Positions 15,133 to 24,334 of a stretch of DNA of 38,341 nt are shown in pieces (position 1 is the first letter of the stretch; each line of letters opens with the position of its first letter). The position numbers were made by a program, and so were the translations under genes. The DNA comes from an uncultured Pirellulaceae bacterium (GTDB lineage: Bacteria; Planctomycetota; Planctomycetia; Pirellulales; Pirellulaceae), in contig CALLUY010000209.1 of the NCBI GenBank assembly GCA_938010615.1, positions 1-38,341 of the forward strand, written 5' to 3'. The notes under the pieces were generated by a model. It had not been told where the DNA came from and searched no databases. It worked only from the letters and a program-made list of their open reading frames with translations.

Positions 15133-18108
15133 ATGATGATTAAGCGAATCGCCAACAAGAGCCGTCGAAAAGGTCTGGATTACGGAACGCTCGAAGCACG
15201 TCAGGTGCTCACGTCGATTGTGTCTGATTTTGCCTGGACACCACAGTCGTTTCACATACCGGTCAACGAATCTCAAACGGTGTTGGAAAACCTCACCGAG
15301 TCGCCAGAGATATCCGACCAGCCAGATAACGGGACGCTGACGTATGACGAGTCAGCCCAGACGTTGGTCTATCAGCCAGACGAAGGCTTTGTCGGAGAAG
15401 ATGTTTTTCAAGTGGCCGACCAATCCTACACGATGCGCGTCTGGCACTCAGCTTGGGCGACTCCCGATTGGGCTCACGTGATTTCAGGAGGTTCCGCTTC
15501 GGTCGACGTGCTTGCTAACGACTACGCTTTCAGAGATTGGAACTCCAACATCGATCAACATTGGAAGATTGGAAGGGGGAGTGAGTACAATTGGCGGCAG
15601 GATTCGACTGGATTCTCGATTGTTGAAGTTACCAATCCGGACGCTGGTTCGATTTCAATTTCTGTCGATGGCCAATCGTTGATCTTTGAGGCCGCTAACG
15701 AAGCGGTTGGTCAACAACAAGTGACTTACACGCTGGAGGATTCGCGTGGGTTTAGAACGACCTCAACGGTGGTCTTCGATGTGACCGAACAGGCGGTTGA
15801 CCCAAGAAGCTATGTCAGCAATGAACAATGGGAGCAAGAACGTGTGGAGGCCTGGATGAGCCGGTATGCCGGTTCATTGGCTCAGGGTAACGGTTGGGTC
15901 TACACCGGACATTTTATTGACGAACTCATGCCGGTACGACTCGTTAGCACTGGAACCGCGGATGCGGCACAGTTTTCGTTACTAACAGACGTTCAAGAAG
16001 GTGACATCGTCAAATCCCAAGGCGACTTGCTCTACTATGTCACTTACGGCGACCATGATTCTGAATTCAAATCGTATTTGTCGATCGTTGATGTGAGCGA
16101 CCCAGCCGATCCGCTGCTAATGAGCACGACAGGTTTTGATTCCACGGTTAAGGATATCTTTCTTGATGAAGGTCGAGTGGCGGTCGTTCTCGCTGAAAAC
16201 TATGGGTTCTGGATTCACAGCGGACGCCAGTCTGGATCAAGTTTCGAGCTTCAGGTTCTGGACGTGACTTCGCCTGTGGTTCCGACAGAAATCTACACGG
16301 CCACAATCGACGGTGACTATTCTGACGCTCGCCTGATTGGTGATCAGCTTTATCTCGTTAGCCAGTACGACGCCAACGAAGGTTCGGCTCCCTACGAGTT
16401 GCTCGGTAGCGATGAAATCGCCGTTTCGCCCGGCGACTATATCGATTCGATTCTTCAGCAAGACAACGGATTTGGTTTGCCACAAGTCTCGGTTGAAGTT
16501 GGCAACCAGCAAAGCATGGTGAAACTTGGAATCGATCAAATCGTACGACGCGATGATGGAAACAGCACAACGCTGATTACAACGTTCGACGTCCAAGGAG
16601 AAGATGGCGAGCCGGTCGACATGGATTTGGTTCAGTCCGACTACGTGAGTACGGTTTATGTCAGCCAACAGTCTTTGTACCTGTTCGATAGTGCTTCGGT
16701 GATCAAGCTGGACATCGCGGAGGACGCCGGCGTCGTGTTTTCCGCAGACGGGACACTGGAAGGATCACTACTGAATCAGTTCGCAGCTCACGAGCACGAT
16801 GGACGGCTTCGTGTTGCCTTAACGGATATCACTGACGGAAGTTCTGACGTTCGCGTTTTTGAACAGGTTGGTGATTCACTCAACGTTGTTGGTTCGCTGG
16901 ATGATATCGCGCCCGGCGAGCGGATCTTTTCGACGACATTTGTCGAGGACCAAGTGTTTGTTGTGACGTTCCGACAGGTTGATCCACTGTTTGTGATCGA
17001 TTTAAGTGATGCAACTTCGCCGACGATTACCGGCGAGCTAAAGATTCCTGGCGTTTCCAATTATCTTCAGCTGATTGACGACGATATCTTGTTGGCCGTC
17101 GGACGAGATGCGGATCCGAATACCGGCATTCAGACCGATTTGCAAATCTCTTTGTTCGATGTAGCAGATCCGACGAATCCATTGCTCTTGGATCGATATA
17201 CCTTCGCTGGCGGTCGGTCGACATACACCCCGTTGATTGATTGGATTTCCTCTGGGGCGAATCACAATGCGCTTACGTTTGATCAATTGAGTGGAACGTT
17301 GGCGTTGCCGGTTCAATACAATTCCAATGGAGTTTCGGATGAAGTTTCGGTATTTGAAATCAGTCGCGAAAACGGAATTCAGGTTGCGGGTTCAGTATCT
17401 TTCGACAGTCAAGCTCAGCGAACCGTGATTAGTGGCGATCGCGTGGTCTACCTTTCGGACGAAAGTTTGAAGACCGCGACAATTTCTGATCCTGCGACCG
17501 TGATCGCATCTTTGGAGTTGCCACCCGAAGAAACGGAGGCTCGTTACGTTGGAGCTGCAACAAAGGTTTGCGAATTGACCGACCGTGTGTTCGAAGAGCT
17601 AGTGGAACTGGAGGAAATTTCTGAAGTTCAGATTGAGCCATTTGATGTGGAAACCGATACGGCTGATTTTGTGACCGATGTGCAAGAGTTGCTCAGCGAG
17701 ACTGAAAGACTTGATGTTGATCACGTTGCAGGTTGGATGGGGCAATTCTTCCAATTGCTGGACGTCGTTTCGCCAGAGGATTACTTGCCAGCGAACCACC
17801 CTTCGGTCGTTGGTGAAAATCTGCCTTCCTTGACAACGATCATGGAAGCGATCGACGCCAACACGGTCATGACTGAACTCGAAAAAGAGATTGCTCTGGA
17901 GAACGCCGAATCGGCAGTCGAGGACATTCGGTCACTGATCGTGGACCAGTGGTTCTCCTTTGAAGAAGCTTTCGGCGACCATCTCAATCGTATCCTTCCC
18001 GACGGATACGAGCTTGAGTTGCATCATGGAGTGGAAGGCTTCGTAATGCAGATGGAGTTGATCGATCAGCTCGATACAATCGCTCTGCGGCATGGCCTTT
18101 TCGCATAG
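15133..18108 (+). CDS. Secreted beta-propeller protein with planctomycete extracellular N-terminal motif
   Basis: 991 residues. The N terminus is basic (MMIKRIANKSRRKGLDY) and followed by TLEARQVLTS, a form of the LExRxLL signature found at the start of many planctomycete extracellular proteins. Residues about 45-215 resemble cadherin-like or Ig-like modules (PDNGTLTYDESAQTLVYQPDEGFVGEDVFQV). About 255-790 is a beta-propeller like the secreted propeller family COG4880/PF09826, with repeated blades such as SYLSIVDVSDPADPLLMSTTGF, LQVLDVTSPVVPTEI and LFVIDLSDATSPTITGEL. The last 190 residues are acidic and helical. It probably sits on or outside the cell; ligand and activity are unknown. ATG codons at 15133 and 15136 are both possible starts. 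Confidence 0.75.
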   Translation: MMIKRIANKSRRKGLDYGTLEARQVLTSIVSDFAWTPQSFHIPVNESQTVLENLTESPEISDQPDNGTLTYDESAQTLVYQPDEGFVGEDVFQVADQSYTMRVWHSAWATPDWAHVISGGSASVDVLANDYAFRDWNSNIDQHWKIGRGSEYNWRQDSTGFSIVEVTNPDAGSISISVDGQSLIFEAANEAVGQQQVTYTLEDSRGFRTTSTVVFDVTEQAVDPRSYVSNEQWEQERVEAWMSRYAGSLAQGNGWVYTGHFIDELMPVRLVSTGTADAAQFSLLTDVQEGDIVKSQGDLLYYVTYGDHDSEFKSYLSIVDVSDPADPLLMSTTGFDSTVKDIFLDEGRVAVVLAENYGFWIHSGRQSGSSFELQVLDVTSPVVPTEIYTATIDGDYSDARLIGDQLYLVSQYDANEGSAPYELLGSDEIAVSPGDYIDSILQQDNGFGLPQVSVEVGNQQSMVKLGIDQIVRRDDGNSTTLITTFDVQGEDGEPVDMDLVQSDYVSTVYVSQQSLYLFDSASVIKLDIAEDAGVVFSADGTLEGSLLNQFAAHEHDGRLRVALTDITDGSSDVRVFEQVGDSLNVVGSLDDIAPGERIFSTTFVEDQVFVVTFRQVDPLFVIDLSDATSPTITGELKIPGVSNYLQLIDDDILLAVGRDADPNTGIQTDLQISLFDVADPTNPLLLDRYTFAGGRSTYTPLIDWISSGANHNALTFDQLSGTLALPVQYNSNGVSDEVSVFEISRENGIQVAGSVSFDSQAQRTVISGDRVVYLSDESLKTATISDPATVIASLELPPEETEARYVGAATKVCELTDRVFEELVELEEISEVQIEPFDVETDTADFVTDVQELLSETERLDVDHVAGWMGQFFQLLDVVSPEDYLPANHPSVVGENLPSLTTIMEAIDANTVMTELEKEIALENAESAVEDIRSLIVDQWFSFEEAFGDHLNRILPDGYELELHHGVEGFVMQMELIDQLDTIALRHGLFA

Positions 18109-18352
18109 CAATTGCCGAAGAATGGCACGTGAATCGGTTGGCTTGCCGTCTTAAACCCCCAGAAATGCCGTGCTTAAACGAAAGTTAAAACTCTTCGGTC
18201 GATATCGGGGTAAACTTTCTGTTGGATGAGAGCAGTCCGGGTTGTCTGGAACTGACTCTCTGCCCACAATTCAATTGGCGAAGCAGTTCGAATGGAATCG
18301 CGGCTGATCTCTGCGCCAAGTCATTAACAATTCAGAAATTCGGGAGTCTCTT
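18109..18352. promoter_or_regulatory. Upstream region of the 18353 gene with a shared motif
   Basis: GGTAAACTTT occurs at 18209-18218, preceded by ATCGG-type sequence. The same ten bases, in the same orientation relative to the gene, lie upstream of the exported-protein gene that starts at 21738. It could be a regulator or promoter element; nothing more is visible. Confidence 0.3.
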
Positions 18353-20005
18353 GTGAAGACGGTTTGCAAGTCAATATTTACGAGCTGCCTAACGGGCATG
18401 TTTACTTTGGTTGCGGTTGCAGCCACCTTCGCTCAATCAGCTCCGGAGCCCGCGGTCGTGGTTTCGATTGCTCCAATTAAAGAGCAACTAAAAGATGTCA
18501 AGTATCTCTCCAAAGCTTCGGGATTTGGTGGAGCATCATTCTTGATCAAGTCTCAGATCGACTACGCCACTGGCGGAATGGACAAGACACGTCCGTCAGG
18601 AGTTCTGCTTTACTTCCAGGGCGACAATCCTGTTCCCAAGACGGTTATCTTCCTTCCCATCAAAGACTTTGATGACATGTTGGACACGGTTTCTAATTTT
18701 GCGGAAGTCGACGATGGAGACGACGTCATCAAGATCACTCCAAGCAACGGCGAAACGATGTATGCCGTTGAACAGGGAACCAACATGTTCCTTACTCTCG
18801 ACGAAGAGTCTCTTGAGGATCTTCCGGAAGACCCTCAAGCTTTGCTTGGCGATATGTCAGAGAAGTACAACCTTGGGGCACACGTTTATGGCGGCCGCAT
18901 TCCCGATGAGCTTCGTGAAAAAGCGATCGACATGATCAAAGATGGATATGTCGACAGCTTGCAAAACCTGGGCGGTGATCCGGACAAGATCGATTCTCAG
19001 ATCGCTGACTTCGAGGAGCAGATCAAAGTTCTAAGTGATGTCGACGAAATCATCTTCGGAGTCTCTGCAGACAAAGACACTCACAAGATGGCGATGGAGT
19101 TTACGATCACTGGCAAGCCGGGATCGAAAGTCGCCAAGAGCTACGCTGGTTTTGCCAACGCGGATCCAACGAAGTTCGCTGGCTTCATGAGCGAAAAAGC
19201 CGCGATGGACTACAACATGTGCTTCAATGTTAGCACCGAAGATTCGGACAAAATTGGTTCTCAGTTGGAGGGACTCGTTGAGTCAATGATGACTGAGTTG
19301 GACAACGATGGCGAATTCAATGACGAGGAACTCGACACGATTCGTAGTGCCGCAGTTCAAATTTCGGAAGTGGTCGAAGAGACCTTCAAGGAAGGTCGAA
19401 TTGATTCGGGTGGTCAGCTGATGATGGGCGAGAACGACTTCAATTTCGTCGCTGGTGGAAAAGTTTCGGATCCGAAGAAAATTGAGTCAGCCGCAAAGGA
19501 ACTAATTGGCTTGCTTCGCGATCGTGTCGGCGACGCTTTCGATTTCAATCAGGATTTCGCAACGCACGCGGGCGTCAATTTTCATGAGATTGTAATCAAG
19601 GTTCCTGAAGATGAAGAAGAGCTTCAGGATTTTGTTGGACCTGAAATTATTGTGCTTCTGGGGATTGGTAAGGAGAATGTTTATCTTGCCGCTGGAAAGG
19701 ATCCAATGGATACGCTCAAAGCTGCCATGGGTAACTCAACTGCAGCCGCTCCAGAATATCCAGTGGTTTACAATGTACGCGTGACGCCAATTCTGGAATA
19801 CGCGGCTAGCACGACTGGTCAGCCGATGCTTGACGGTTTCGTCGAAAAGATGAGGGAAGTCGGTCGCGATAAGATGTCCGCCTACAGCAAAGCAATCGAA
19901 AACGGATTGTTTACTCGAATGGAAATGGAAGACGGACCGCTGTCACTGATTCAGGGCGCCGTTCAAGGCTTCCAAGAGCAAATGGGAAGCGGTGCTGATT
20001 TCTAA
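18353..20005 (+). CDS. Exported protein of unknown function (550 residues)
   Basis: The start is GTG at 18353, with GGGAG six bases upstream. A clear signal peptide (SIFTSCLTGMFTLVAVAATFAQ) should be cut after ATFA, about residue 28. The mature protein is acidic, without Cys after the signal apart from a single one at about residue 298, and alternates beta strands with helices; a segment rich in Asp and Glu (ELDNDGEFNDEELDTIRSA) resembles a calcium-binding loop but is not a full EF-hand match. I do not recognise a named family. It stands alone, bounded by a 244-bp upstream gap and the strong terminator downstream, so it is probably its own transcription unit. Confidence 0.8.
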   Translation: MKTVCKSIFTSCLTGMFTLVAVAATFAQSAPEPAVVVSIAPIKEQLKDVKYLSKASGFGGASFLIKSQIDYATGGMDKTRPSGVLLYFQGDNPVPKTVIFLPIKDFDDMLDTVSNFAEVDDGDDVIKITPSNGETMYAVEQGTNMFLTLDEESLEDLPEDPQALLGDMSEKYNLGAHVYGGRIPDELREKAIDMIKDGYVDSLQNLGGDPDKIDSQIADFEEQIKVLSDVDEIIFGVSADKDTHKMAMEFTITGKPGSKVAKSYAGFANADPTKFAGFMSEKAAMDYNMCFNVSTEDSDKIGSQLEGLVESMMTELDNDGEFNDEELDTIRSAAVQISEVVEETFKEGRIDSGGQLMMGENDFNFVAGGKVSDPKKIESAAKELIGLLRDRVGDAFDFNQDFATHAGVNFHEIVIKVPEDEEELQDFVGPEIIVLLGIGKENVYLAAGKDPMDTLKAAMGNSTAAAPEYPVVYNVRVTPILEYAASTTGQPMLDGFVEKMREVGRDKMSAYSKAIENGLFTRMEMEDGPLSLIQGAVQGFQEQMGSGADF

Positions 20006-20044
20006 AGAATGCTCTGAATCTTTCAGATTCAGTTCACTCAAATA

Positions 20045-20085
20045 AAAAAGGCCGCCCGGCAGATTGCCAGGCGGCCTTTTGTTTT
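20045..20085. terminator. Strong bidirectional intrinsic terminator
   Basis: A stem with GGCCGCC at 20050-20056 pairs with GGCGGCC at 20070-20076, continued inwards by GGCA/TGCC after one mismatch. It is followed by TTTTGTTTT on the plus strand and preceded by an A run that gives TTTTTT on the minus strand. It lies between the convergent ends at 20005 and 20104 and should stop both transcripts. Confidence 0.92.
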
Positions 20086-20103
20086 CTATCTCAAACAATG
20101 TCG

Positions 20104-21738
20104 CTATCGAATGCGACTCTGTTGGCCGCGAGCCATTGGCATCACGGGTGCAGCGTCTGGCTGGACGATCGGAGGAACGGTGGCTGCTCCGAACCCGTTT
20201 CCAAATCCAGCTGGGGCTTGGTTGAAGCCACCGTTGTTGAAGCCACCATTGTTGGAGCCGCGATTGTTGTTGAAGCTGCCACTACTCGAACCGTAAAAGG
20301 CATCTTCAAAACGATCGTCGACGCTTTGGATCTGATCTTTCAATTTATCGCCAATACGTCGCAGTGCAGGAGTCTTCTTCGCACAAGCACAGCCGGCAGC
20401 AACCCACTGTGGGTAGGTCGTGCACGGGCTACGACAAATCGGATTCTCTGCGTTTGCACCCGGGCATCGTCCGTCTGGACCAGGGATGCCGCCGTCTGGG
20501 CAAACAGGATCCACAGGTGTCTGTGCCGTTCGCATTGGCCGGCGAGGCTTCAGAATTGCTTGGCGATAGGCAACTTCGTCCGCGTAGTGGTTCATCCAAC
20601 CAACGGTTTCAGCAGAAACCATGGTAAAGTCAAACGGAACCGCTTCGCCGCCACCAGCATTTCCTTCAGCATCCATCACTGGAGACGCTCCTCCGGCAGC
20701 TTGAATTCCAATGCTGCCAACTCCGTCGACACCGACAGCAACCAGTCCGTATCCTCCTGGTCGAACTCCGGAGAATTGGAAGATTCCAAAATTGTCTGTC
20801 GTTGTTGAACCGATGACGTCGTCACCTTTGAGCAACATGACTTTTGTGCTGCGAAGATCAACTGGGCGACCGTTGATAGAATTCATTTGGTGAACGCGTC
20901 CAATAAGCCGTCCACGTGAGTCGAGTGAGACAGGCGTTCCAGCGATCGATGTCGCCGGTTCTGCAGCGACAACATTTCTTGTCAGACCATCGAAACCGTA
21001 AAGCTGATCTGGATCGTCTTCGCCTTCTCCAACGCTGTATCGACCGTAAACGCGATACGCAATATTTGGAGCGTAGAACCGAATCCAGTCAGTGTTGATT
21101 GTGGTTTCGTTCTGAAATGCGTAGCAATTAATGGTTGTAGGTGTCGACTCGTCCGCATCTGGATTGTCGTTGATGATGTTGGCTCCGAAAGCGAAAAACG
21201 CTTTGTCACCCCAGCCAACGAACGAGTAGGCTCCACGTTGTACGTTTGTAAAAATGAATGAGCCATCTGCTTGGACAGCAGCGGTCTTTACCAATCGACC
21301 GTTGTTCATCAGGAAAATCGTCATGCCAGCAACTTCCGCTCCGTCGATTCCGCGAACGGTTCCACTGAACTGGCCGTTACGATCCAACATCACCCAGTTG
21401 GCTCGAAGCGAATCAGACAAGCGAACTCCATCGATGTCGCCAACTGCTTCCCAGCCAGCGTATCGTTCGTTGACTTCAACCGACTGCTCAGGCTCTTCTT
21501 CGCCGATGTCGTCATCGTCGGGGCGCTGCGATGTCGCAGGTGTTACAGGCGCCCGATCAATCGGCCGCATCGGGCCTTCCTGTTCAAAAGGGCTGCCTTC
21601 TGCCTCTTGTTCCGCGTCTTCGGTCGGCGTGAGGTTGTCAAACGGAAGCTGTGCTTGTGTCACACCGGCGGTCGTCGCCATGGACAATGATGTAAAAAGC
21701 AGAGCGAGCAAAATGCGTCGTAGTGAATTCAGGGTCAT
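20104..21738 (-). CDS. Exported protein with two carboxypeptidase-regulatory-like beta-sandwich modules
   Basis: 544 residues from the ATG at 21738; the frame also holds a TTG at 21753, which is less likely. Signal peptide: LRRILLALLFTSLSMATTAGVTQA, cut before QLPF. An acidic, Pro-rich linker (DDDDIGEEEPE) follows. Two modules share the pattern of CarboxypepD_reg or SdrD B-like domains: NGQFSGTVRGIDGAEVAGMTIFLMNNGRLV...DGSFIFTNVQRGAYSFVG, and GRLIGRVHQMNS...TKVMLLKGDDVIGSTTTDNFGIFQFSGVRPGGYGLVAVG. Next comes a Cys-rich stretch (CPDGGIPGPDGRCPG, CRSPCTTYPQWVAAGCACAK). The C terminus is an Asn/Gly/Phe low-complexity tail with the repeated unit NNGGFN. It is likely extracellular or envelope-bound. 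Function unknown. Confidence 0.75.
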   Translation of the reverse strand: MTLNSLRRILLALLFTSLSMATTAGVTQAQLPFDNLTPTEDAEQEAEGSPFEQEGPMRPIDRAPVTPATSQRPDDDDIGEEEPEQSVEVNERYAGWEAVGDIDGVRLSDSLRANWVMLDRNGQFSGTVRGIDGAEVAGMTIFLMNNGRLVKTAAVQADGSFIFTNVQRGAYSFVGWGDKAFFAFGANIINDNPDADESTPTTINCYAFQNETTINTDWIRFYAPNIAYRVYGRYSVGEGEDDPDQLYGFDGLTRNVVAAEPATSIAGTPVSLDSRGRLIGRVHQMNSINGRPVDLRSTKVMLLKGDDVIGSTTTDNFGIFQFSGVRPGGYGLVAVGVDGVGSIGIQAAGGASPVMDAEGNAGGGEAVPFDFTMVSAETVGWMNHYADEVAYRQAILKPRRPMRTAQTPVDPVCPDGGIPGPDGRCPGANAENPICRSPCTTYPQWVAAGCACAKKTPALRRIGDKLKDQIQSVDDRFEDAFYGSSSGSFNNNRGSNNGGFNNGGFNQAPAGFGNGFGAATVPPIVQPDAAPVMPMARGQQSRIR

Positions 21739-21916
21739 CGCTGATACCTGCAAAATGGGCCAAATCGACGGAATACAAACCGTCCATCAGCGTCTGCATC
21801 GTCGTTGTAGCCCGCCAAATCGCAACTCAAGTTCTAAATGTCCCGGGCAATCCGAATTTTCCATTAGGGTCGTTCTGGTGGCGAAAACTTTGTCGAGGAG
21901 CGTGATCGAGCAAGTA

Positions 21917-21931
21917 CGGTAAAGTTTACCG
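21917..21931. promoter_or_regulatory. 15-bp perfect palindrome upstream of the 21738 gene
   Basis: CGGTAAAGTTTACCG is a perfect palindrome around a single central base, 179 bp upstream of the ATG at 21738, in the gap after trpE. It could be an operator for a dimeric regulator. Ten of its bases recur upstream of the gene at 18353. Confidence 0.4.
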
Positions 21932-22005
21932 ATGAAGGAAGGTTGTTAACCAAAATATAGTCAGCCGAGCAACAAAGTCGAGTTCGGATCGAGCAGAAGT
22001 CGTCT

Positions 22006-23526
22006 CTACCTACTGGCGGCGCTTCCTGACGTTCGAGCGTGAGCAGCCTGAATGGCACGAAGTAAACCGCAGGCCTTGCTGAGCGTCTCTTCGTATTCGG
22101 CATCAGGATCGCTGTCGGCCACGATTCCGGCGCCGGCTTGCACCCAAGCCTTGTCATCTTTGATGACCATGGTTCTTAGTGCGATGCACGTGTCCATGTT
22201 GCCCGAGTAGTCAATGTACCCAACGGCTCCCGCGTAAGGTCCGCGCCGATGCGGCTCGAATTCGTCGATGATCTCCATCGCCCTCACTTTGGGGGCTCCG
22301 GAAACGGTTCCAGCGGGAAGGCTGGCCATCAACGCGTCAAATGCATCGCAGTCGTCACGAAGTTCGCCAGTCACAGAAGATGAAATGTGCATCACGTGAC
22401 TATATCGTTCGACGATCATGATGTCCGGGAGTTCAATCGAACCGTACTTTGCGACACGTCCGACGTCGTTGCGACCGAGATCGACCAACATCACGTGTTC
22501 GGCACGCTCTTTTTCATCTGCCAGCAACTCTTCTTCGAGTCGTTTGTCTTCTTCGGGAGTTGCACCGCGTTTTCGAGTCCCAGCCAGCGGCCTGACCGTC
22601 ACTTCGCTATCGACGACTCGACACATGATCTCGGGCGAACTTCCAACCAACGTGCAGTCTTTACTGCGGAGGAAAAACATGAACGGGCTTGGGTTCAGCA
22701 CTCTCAGGCTGCGATAAATTTCCAGCGGATCACATTCGATATCGAGCGAAAGCCGTTGGCTGAGCACCACTTGGAAAATATCTCCAGCGTGGATGTACTC
22801 GATACATTCGCGGACGGCGTTTCCAAAAGTTTCACGAGTCATGTTCGATTCGTACGCAGGCAATTCACCGCTTGCCGGAGCCACGTTCATGTGACTGAAT
22901 TCTTCGCCCGTTTCCGGGGCCTGTAGCCTGGCCACCAAACTTTCAACACGTTGATTCGCATCGTCAAAAGCGGATTGAGCTGAATCAAAATCGTCCAACC
23001 AGGCCAATGCCATCACGAAAACAGTTTTGGTGATGTGATCGAAGATCAGCATGGAGTCGTAGAACGCGAAGTTCATGTCGTCCAGTTGTCGATCGTCATC
23101 GGGCGCGTTGGGAAGTTCTTCGACGTAACGGACGACGTCATAGCCAGCGTATCCAATGGCACCTCCGGCAAACGGAGGCAATCCTTCCAGAATCGCAACG
23201 TTGACACTGTCGATGTGTTTGCGAATCTCTTCAAGCGGATTTTCGCTGTGCCACGTTTTTGATTCGGTTCCATTTTCTGCGGAGAGAGTGACTTCGTTCC
23301 TGCGGGCAGAAATTTCGAATTTTGGGTCTGCCGCCAGAATGCTGTAGCGTCCAACTTTCTCACCGCCGATGACACTTTCGAAAAGACACGCGGTACCTCC
23401 GCGATCAATTTTTCGAAAGGCCGAAACTGGAGTCAGAGAATCGCTTAGCAATTTTCGATAGACGGGAATCGCATTGTGCGATTTGGCCAGTTCGGAGAAA
23501 AAAGAAAATTCAGGAATTAGGGTCAT
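22006..23526 (-). CDS. trpE: Anthranilate synthase component I (TrpE)
   Basis: 506 residues, the usual length. TrpE converts chorismate and ammonia to anthranilate, the first step of tryptophan synthesis; ammonia comes from glutamine through TrpG. The N-terminal domain keeps the tryptophan-binding element as LFES at 48-51 (the LLES motif of feedback-sensitive enzymes). The chorismate-binding domain has SPEIMCRV, VRPLAGTRKRG, EEELLADEKERAEHVMLVDLGRNDVGRV, PAGTVSGAPKVRAMEIID and RRGPYAGAVGYID, with AGAGIVADSDPDAEYEET near the end. These mark TrpE rather than PabB, although PabB is close. No trpG or other trp gene is within the window. No Trp-rich leader peptide was found upstream. Confidence 0.95.
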   Translation of the reverse strand: MTLIPEFSFFSELAKSHNAIPVYRKLLSDSLTPVSAFRKIDRGGTACLFESVIGGEKVGRYSILAADPKFEISARRNEVTLSAENGTESKTWHSENPLEEIRKHIDSVNVAILEGLPPFAGGAIGYAGYDVVRYVEELPNAPDDDRQLDDMNFAFYDSMLIFDHITKTVFVMALAWLDDFDSAQSAFDDANQRVESLVARLQAPETGEEFSHMNVAPASGELPAYESNMTRETFGNAVRECIEYIHAGDIFQVVLSQRLSLDIECDPLEIYRSLRVLNPSPFMFFLRSKDCTLVGSSPEIMCRVVDSEVTVRPLAGTRKRGATPEEDKRLEEELLADEKERAEHVMLVDLGRNDVGRVAKYGSIELPDIMIVERYSHVMHISSSVTGELRDDCDAFDALMASLPAGTVSGAPKVRAMEIIDEFEPHRRGPYAGAVGYIDYSGNMDTCIALRTMVIKDDKAWVQAGAGIVADSDPDAEYEETLSKACGLLRAIQAAHARTSGSAASR

Positions 23527-23546
23527 CGTTAATTGGCAGGGCTTCT

Positions 23547-23571
23547 AACGTCAATCGGACGTTTTTGTTTT
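23547..23571 (+). terminator. Hairpin with T runs in the trpE upstream region
   Basis: AACGTC (23547-23552) and GACGTT (23558-23563) form a 6-bp stem with an AATCG loop, followed on the plus strand by TTTTTGTTTT. Its form is that of an intrinsic terminator for leftward-opposing transcription, yet no plus-strand gene ends here. On the trpE transcript it would be a 5' leader hairpin about 20 bases before the start. Confidence 0.35.
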
Positions 23572-23761
23572 CCGGGTGTTCTGTGTTCAGTTAATGGCAC
23601 GTGTTAGCGCCACGTGAATAATCCGGGTGTAAATGCGGGCACATCGTACCATAAACCTCAGAAGTGAAAGCATCCTCTGAAGAGCCTCCAATCTTGTATA
23701 CATGGGTGCTCGTGGATAAAATCGACACGGAACAGAATCTATCGCACTAGGCCCACACTCC

Positions 23762-24262
23762 ATGAAATGTCAAAAATGCAACAAGTCGGCGACGTTTCAC
23801 ATAACGGACCTTACGGGCGACGGTCTGCTTGCTTTGCACCTTTGTCCTGAATGTGCGAAACACTATCTTCAGCCAGAGGCGGAAGATTCAGAGACGCCAA
23901 AAATTTCGGGTGTGCTCTCGGATCAACTGAAGCTTGAGCAAACGGCGGAAGATCTGAAGGAGCTCGATTCAAAGAAGTGCCCGATTTGTGGCATTTCGTT
24001 TTACGAATTCCGTCAAGCCGGTCGGCTTGGTTGTCCTCACGATTATGTTTTCTTTGGGACGGAACTCAAGCCGCTTTTAGAAAGTGTTCACGGCGCGACG
24101 GAGCATGTGGGAAAACATCCTCAACGTGGAGCTTACGACACTGAATCGCAAACGGAGTTGATTCGACTTCGTGGCGAGATGAAGTCGGCGGTGTCAAAAG
24201 AGGATTACGAAAAGGCCCAGGAAATTCGCGATCAAATTCGATCGATCGAAAATCAATCCTGA
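23762..24262 (+). CDS. mcsA: McsA-like zinc-finger activator of protein arginine kinase
   Basis: 166 residues. Two zinc-ribbon pairs are visible: Cys3-x2-Cys6 with Cys28-x2-Cys31, and later CPIC with a following Cys in LGCPHDYVFFGTELKPLLE. A C-terminal UVR-type helical hairpin (LRGEMKSAVSKEDYEKAQEIRDQIRSIE, about 135-162) ends the protein. This order is that of McsA, which binds and activates the arginine kinase McsB and helps deliver substrates to Clp protease in Firmicutes. The mcsB gene follows 72 bp downstream, which supports the name. No ctsR or clpC accompanies the pair in this window. Confidence 0.9.
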   Translation: MKCQKCNKSATFHITDLTGDGLLALHLCPECAKHYLQPEAEDSETPKISGVLSDQLKLEQTAEDLKELDSKKCPICGISFYEFRQAGRLGCPHDYVFFGTELKPLLESVHGATEHVGKHPQRGAYDTESQTELIRLRGEMKSAVSKEDYEKAQEIRDQIRSIENQS

Positions 24263-24334
24263 GCAACGAAATAATCTGAAACGCGATCACTCTGTCGATT
24301 GCGATTCAGTTGAATATATTTATGGGATGCCAAC

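Noticed and set aside
23577..23760. Possible tryptophan attenuator or leader peptide before trpE
   Set aside because: No short ORF with Trp codons and no mutually exclusive terminator facing trpE was found. Two CACTGTG-like and CACGTG sites (23598 and 23611) are present but too short to interpret.
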